The notes under the pieces: generated by a model | What the model was told of the DNA's origin: nothing | Databases searched by the model: none | What the model saw: the letters and a program-made list of their open reading frames with translations, nothing else | In this document: positions 60,879 to 64,000 of the stretch, piece by piece | Layout: each line of letters starts with the position of its first letter | How positions within the stretch are numbered: position 1 is the first letter of the stretch | Program-made: the position numbers and the translations under genes | Assembly (NCBI GenBank): GCA_012862575.1 | Contig: BLSF01000003.1 | Coordinates: 248,001 to 312,000 of the forward strand | From: Parietichytrium sp. I65-24A | Lineage: Eukaryota > Sar > Bigyra > Thraustochytrida > Thraustochytriidae | DNA length: 64,000 nt | Reading direction: 5' to 3'

Positions 60879-62853
60879 CTTGCAACGCCCTTTCTGCTCT
60901 CGCAATCTCTCCTGCTATTGCCCTCTCCGACCTGTCGCCACTTTCGTCTCGTCTTGTCTCGTCTCGTCTCGTTCGGGGTTTGCTTGCATTCCAAAACAAG
61001 TCAAAAGATTTGGCTCTTGCTCTCATTTGCTCTCCATGGGACTGGCGGACTCCTAGCGAGCGTGGCCCTCCGAGTCGCCAGCACCACATTGACTAGCGTT
61101 ATAGGTAGCCGCTGCTTACTTGGGCCGGGGGTCGCGAGGTTTCTCCGCGCATTCATTTCAGGGCCAGGATTGTCCACTGTGGGAGGGCGGGGAAACTGAA
61201 AGCGACGCCGAGCCCTGGCGTGACCCAGAGATGGCGAACTGATGTTCTTTCTTCCCTATGTACACTTTCTTTTTCGGCATTTGCAAACTTTCATTCACAC
61301 TCAATCTAAAAATTATCAACAGCAAAACTTTCGAATCATTGATTCAAGACAAGCTTATTTTGACTTGGAATCACGCTGAAATAAACGTGCTGCGCGCGCT
61401 TTGGCACTTTGGCCTCTTTGGCCCTTGGGCTTCCTGTGCTGCGGAAGACGCGCGTGGTTTCGCGATAGTTGAGGTGTGGAGCTGCAGGCACCGGCAAAGA
61501 CGATCTTAGAACGTTCAACCAAGATCGATCGTCGAAAGGGCAGCGAGCCCCATTGAAATGCAATATCGCAAGGCCCTTTTCCTTGTTACCGACCTCGAGG
61601 ATCGATCATTCGTGCTATCCGTGCCATGCAAGACGACTTGGTTGGCATTGTGAAAGAGTTAATGCGTAAACGATGTTCATGAAAATGCTCGAAAGAGAAA
61701 GACTAGACAGAACCAGGGGAGATTTCAGGGATGTCGATATATTTATCACGAAGCCTCTCGAAGCAGCTTTTTCCAATGGCAAAAATGCCGTTTGCGCAGC
61801 TAGCTCCCTTCAGGAGATCAAAGGGAGTGAAAGGAGAGGAAAATTTCCGTCTCGCCCATGGACGTTTGAGTGGATCACAGTGGTGCCACTCTGTTTCGTT
61901 TCACCGTGGCGTGGCCCGAAAGCAACGTTCCTTGGGCCACCTCCACCTCGTTCACACTTTTTCGGAACACGTCGTCCTGCTCGTGACCTAAACAGGTCAA
62001 AGATTACCCGGAACGTGTTCCAGGGAATCATTTGTCAAAGAGCTCAACTTGAACATACTCGAGTTCTGAGCACTGTGTACCTGACTGACAGTGAGAACCA
62101 GCCACTTTCCATCAAGCTTTACGCAGCATCGCGCTCACGTCATTCGCGTCATCTTCTTCACACGCTAGTCTTCACACGATGCTTTGGACGGCGAAAAAGC
62201 CGAGGCCATTGGAGGCGCCCAGACGTGTGGTAAGCTTAGCGACGTTCATTATATGGCGGGATCAAATCTTGCGCTTTTGGGAGATTCCCCATGGGGAGAA
62301 TGCGGGACAGCACTGCAATGCGTGTAATGCGTGGGGGCACAAAAGCTGCGGAGCTGCTGCGGAGCTTACCGTTCGTCCAAATTGTTGTGCATGTGGAAGT
62401 TGCGTGCCGCATGTGCCGCATGTGCCACCATGAACCCCTCCCTGCGTCGTTGTGATCGTCGTGCCTTGAAGTGGCAAGCTAATGCATTTTCGGGAAGCGC
62501 GTTTACAAATTCGCCATGAGAAACAACGCGAGACTTTTTTTTTGGTTGTTTGGGCACTGTTCGTGATCTGAAGAGGAAATGTTATAAAGCCCTCAGAAAG
62601 AAATGCTTTGATGATCTTGCACCGCGAAAGGCGATTCGCTGTTTTCACGGCATTTCAAGCCCACACTTCTGAAGACTTGTAGAGAAGTATGCAACTAACA
62701 AAGAATGAGGAGTTTTGAAAAGGGAGCAGATGCTTGTATTTATGATCAGGGAACAAAAAATCAGTACAAGGGCGGAAGACAGAAGGTGCCAAGAAGGCCG
62801 GGGCTAACATCTAGTAAACTAAGGAAAGGTCTCGAGCGGACGCGCGGGCAAGC
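60879..62853. other. Spacer upstream of cathepsin Z and downstream of the cyclin gene
   Basis: About 2 kb. The left end has TCGTC/TCTCG repeats (60945-60975), part of the cathepsin leader. A 186-codon frame at 61673-62233 lacks any domain or splice support. A TGCCGCATG-type short repeat occurs near 62405-62430. No gene is recognised, although a low-expressed or spliced gene cannot be ruled out. Confidence 0.45.
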
Positions 62854-63531
62854 TCAAAAGTCCGGCATGTCAACAAAGTCGAGAACCTTCTCGTACTCGT
62901 CAGTATCGACGTAGAATTTGAAGGAGAGCATGTTGCAGAAAATGCTTTCCATACGGTTCACCTCGCTCATGTGGACTCCCCCGACCTTGCTCCAAAAGTC
63001 ATTGCCGATGGGGCGGTCCTCCTCGAATTTTGTTGCCACGAGAAAGCCGACCATGACGAGGCGGTGGATGTTTTGAGCATTGAGGTGGTAGTCTGGGCAC
63101 TCCTCCTGGAGGCGCTCGATGTAAATGTACGCGAGAACAGCGGAGCGAACGCCCGCGGATTCAATACCACCACCATGTCCACGCCAGATGTTGACGTAGC
63201 GGGCAAGGCGCGCGATGTAGTCCTCGATCCCAACCGCAGGGATCTTGCCCTTGGAGAACGAGTCGTTGTCGTTGAGCGTGTTGTCTTCCGCGATCTTGCT
63301 GTTGAGGAGCTTTGCGATTTGAGTGACGATGCTGAAGCCGTGCTCGTTAAGCGCGTTGGACTCGTTCAGAGTCGCTCCGCGGGTTCCATCCAAGTCCGAG
63401 ATCTCAGAGATGCGCTTCTCCTCTTCCTGCTTGCGAGAGCCAATCTTGCTGACAAGGTTGTTGACGCGCATGGAGATGCGCTTGAGTGTGCTGCGTGCCG
63501 GAGCACGGTTGTTTTCAGACATGACGCCCAT
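62854..63531 (-). CDS. PHO80/cyclin-P-U-type cyclin, 225 aa
   Basis: The ATG at 63531 opens a single exon; a second Met lies at codon 4. The N-terminal ~60 residues are basic then acidic and probably flexible. Residues about 85-215 form a single cyclin box of the PHO80 type: IEDYIARLARY, AVLAYIYIERL, NIHRLVMVGFLVATKFEED, then the partner-binding SEVNRMESIFCNMLSFKFYV. This subfamily (PHO80, plant CYCU/CYCP, PREG-like) partners PHO85/CDK5-like kinases and links nutrient state, especially phosphate, to growth and the cell cycle. Here the partner kinase is not in the window. The length is normal for the subfamily. Confidence 0.9.
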   Translation of the reverse strand: MGVMSENNRAPARSTLKRISMRVNNLVSKIGSRKQEEEKRISEISDLDGTRGATLNESNALNEHGFSIVTQIAKLLNSKIAEDNTLNDNDSFSKGKIPAVGIEDYIARLARYVNIWRGHGGGIESAGVRSAVLAYIYIERLQEECPDYHLNAQNIHRLVMVGFLVATKFEEDRPIGNDFWSKVGGVHMSEVNRMESIFCNMLSFKFYVDTDEYEKVLDFVDMPDF

Positions 63532-64000
63532 CTTGTTGTTCGGGTTGCGATCTAGGTCCTAGATTGGGGTTTTCTTGTTTGAAGCTTGAGACTTGCTCGT
63601 TCGCTTGAGTTTGGTGACTGAACAGTCTCGGCGAAAGGTCTTGGATGTCTTGAGAATGCAGTTCGCACAAAAGTGTTGTTTTGTCCCGAGTTGAGCAAGG
63701 AACGTGTCTTTTTGCAGCCGTGAGTCTGGAAAGAGAGCAGGGCGGAAAAGAGATCTGATTCGTCGCTGTCGGACACAATGGAGTCGAGTTTTGAAACTGC
63801 GAGCTCGAAATAGTGTTGAGGTACCGCGAGCTGAGACGGGTCCGTCCCTCGCCTGATTCACAGCAAGTTGTTGGCGAAGAGGTCAATGAATGGCACAAAA
63901 AGAGACCTGGTCGATCTTTGCTAGACTGCTGTTGAACTCAAGTTCGGGTTTGTGGTCGCCACGTCGACTTCTGATCTCTGCTTGCCTCGCTGTCTGGCTG
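63532..64000. other. Upstream region of the cyclin gene, to the window edge
   Basis: 469 bases holding the cyclin promoter and leader. Overlapping frames up to 127 codons exist on the minus strand, but none is recognisable. No RNA gene is evident. Confidence 0.45.

Noticed and set aside
61673-62233. 186-codon ORF between cathepsin Z and cyclin
   Set aside because: It has no domain, biased composition and no splice or start support. I left it as spacer.
62179-62433. Zinc-finger-like Cys/His pattern in a short ORF
   Set aside because: The cysteines come from a short TGCGTG/TGCCGC repeat. Spacing does not fit a PHD or other known finger, and the frame is only 84 codons.

Overview
This is a nuclear segment from a eukaryotic protist that builds motile cilia and has few introns. 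The evidence is split genes with GT...AG introns of 75-229 bases (every donor fits GTNAGT), a mitochondrial-type glycine decarboxylase with a targeting leader, an R1R2R3 Myb factor, an axonemal dynein heavy chain, a Chibby homologue, a tail-anchored ER ubiquitin-conjugating enzyme and a U1A/U2B'' spliceosomal protein. Several very long genes have one exon, including a 13-kb dynein ORF. Together with fused receptor-like architectures this would suit a stramenopile such as a thraustochytrid or labyrinthulid, but that placement is inference from gene style.

Layout. 1-324: the 3' end of an unknown gene. 429-10265: a giant EF-hand protein (-) with a 30-base microexon, a Chibby-like basal-body protein (+) divergent from it, and a Yvh1/DUSP12-type phosphatase (-). 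11941-24939: a DNAH1-like inner-arm dynein heavy chain (-). 27467-30731: glycine decarboxylase P-protein (+, four exons). 33800-39094: a 3R-Myb factor (+) convergent with an EF-hand/PH protein (-). 40465-44209: a neuferricin-like cytochrome b5/TPR fusion (+) convergent with a UBL-TPR-SGNH protein (-). 44891-48682: a U1A-like RRM protein (+), a small LRR protein (-) and a UBE2J-type E2 (+) with an apparent one-base frameshift. 48893-55662: a multi-membrane receptor-like protein with two Sec14-like domains (-) and an alpha-solenoid protein (-). 57489-63531: an FAD/[2Fe-2S] oxidoreductase (+) carrying an inserted hydrophobic hairpin, cathepsin Z (-) and a PHO80-type cyclin (-).

How they fit together. 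There are no operons: genes alternate strands and are separated by spacers of 40 bases to 3 kb. The first 25 kb has a ciliary theme (Chibby, dynein heavy chain, perhaps the giant EF-hand protein). The rest is ordinary metabolism, protein turnover, splicing and cell-cycle control, interspersed with unusual domain fusions. The strongest candidate for something undescribed is the protein at 48893-52666, which joins a 7TM-like bundle, four more membrane helices and two tandem CRAL-TRIO/Sec14-like domains. Spacers carry short tandem repeats (GA, CTTT/CTTC, CATTCT, AAATGC, and 8-, 9- and 10-base units). I found no transposon, tRNA, rRNA or CRISPR array.
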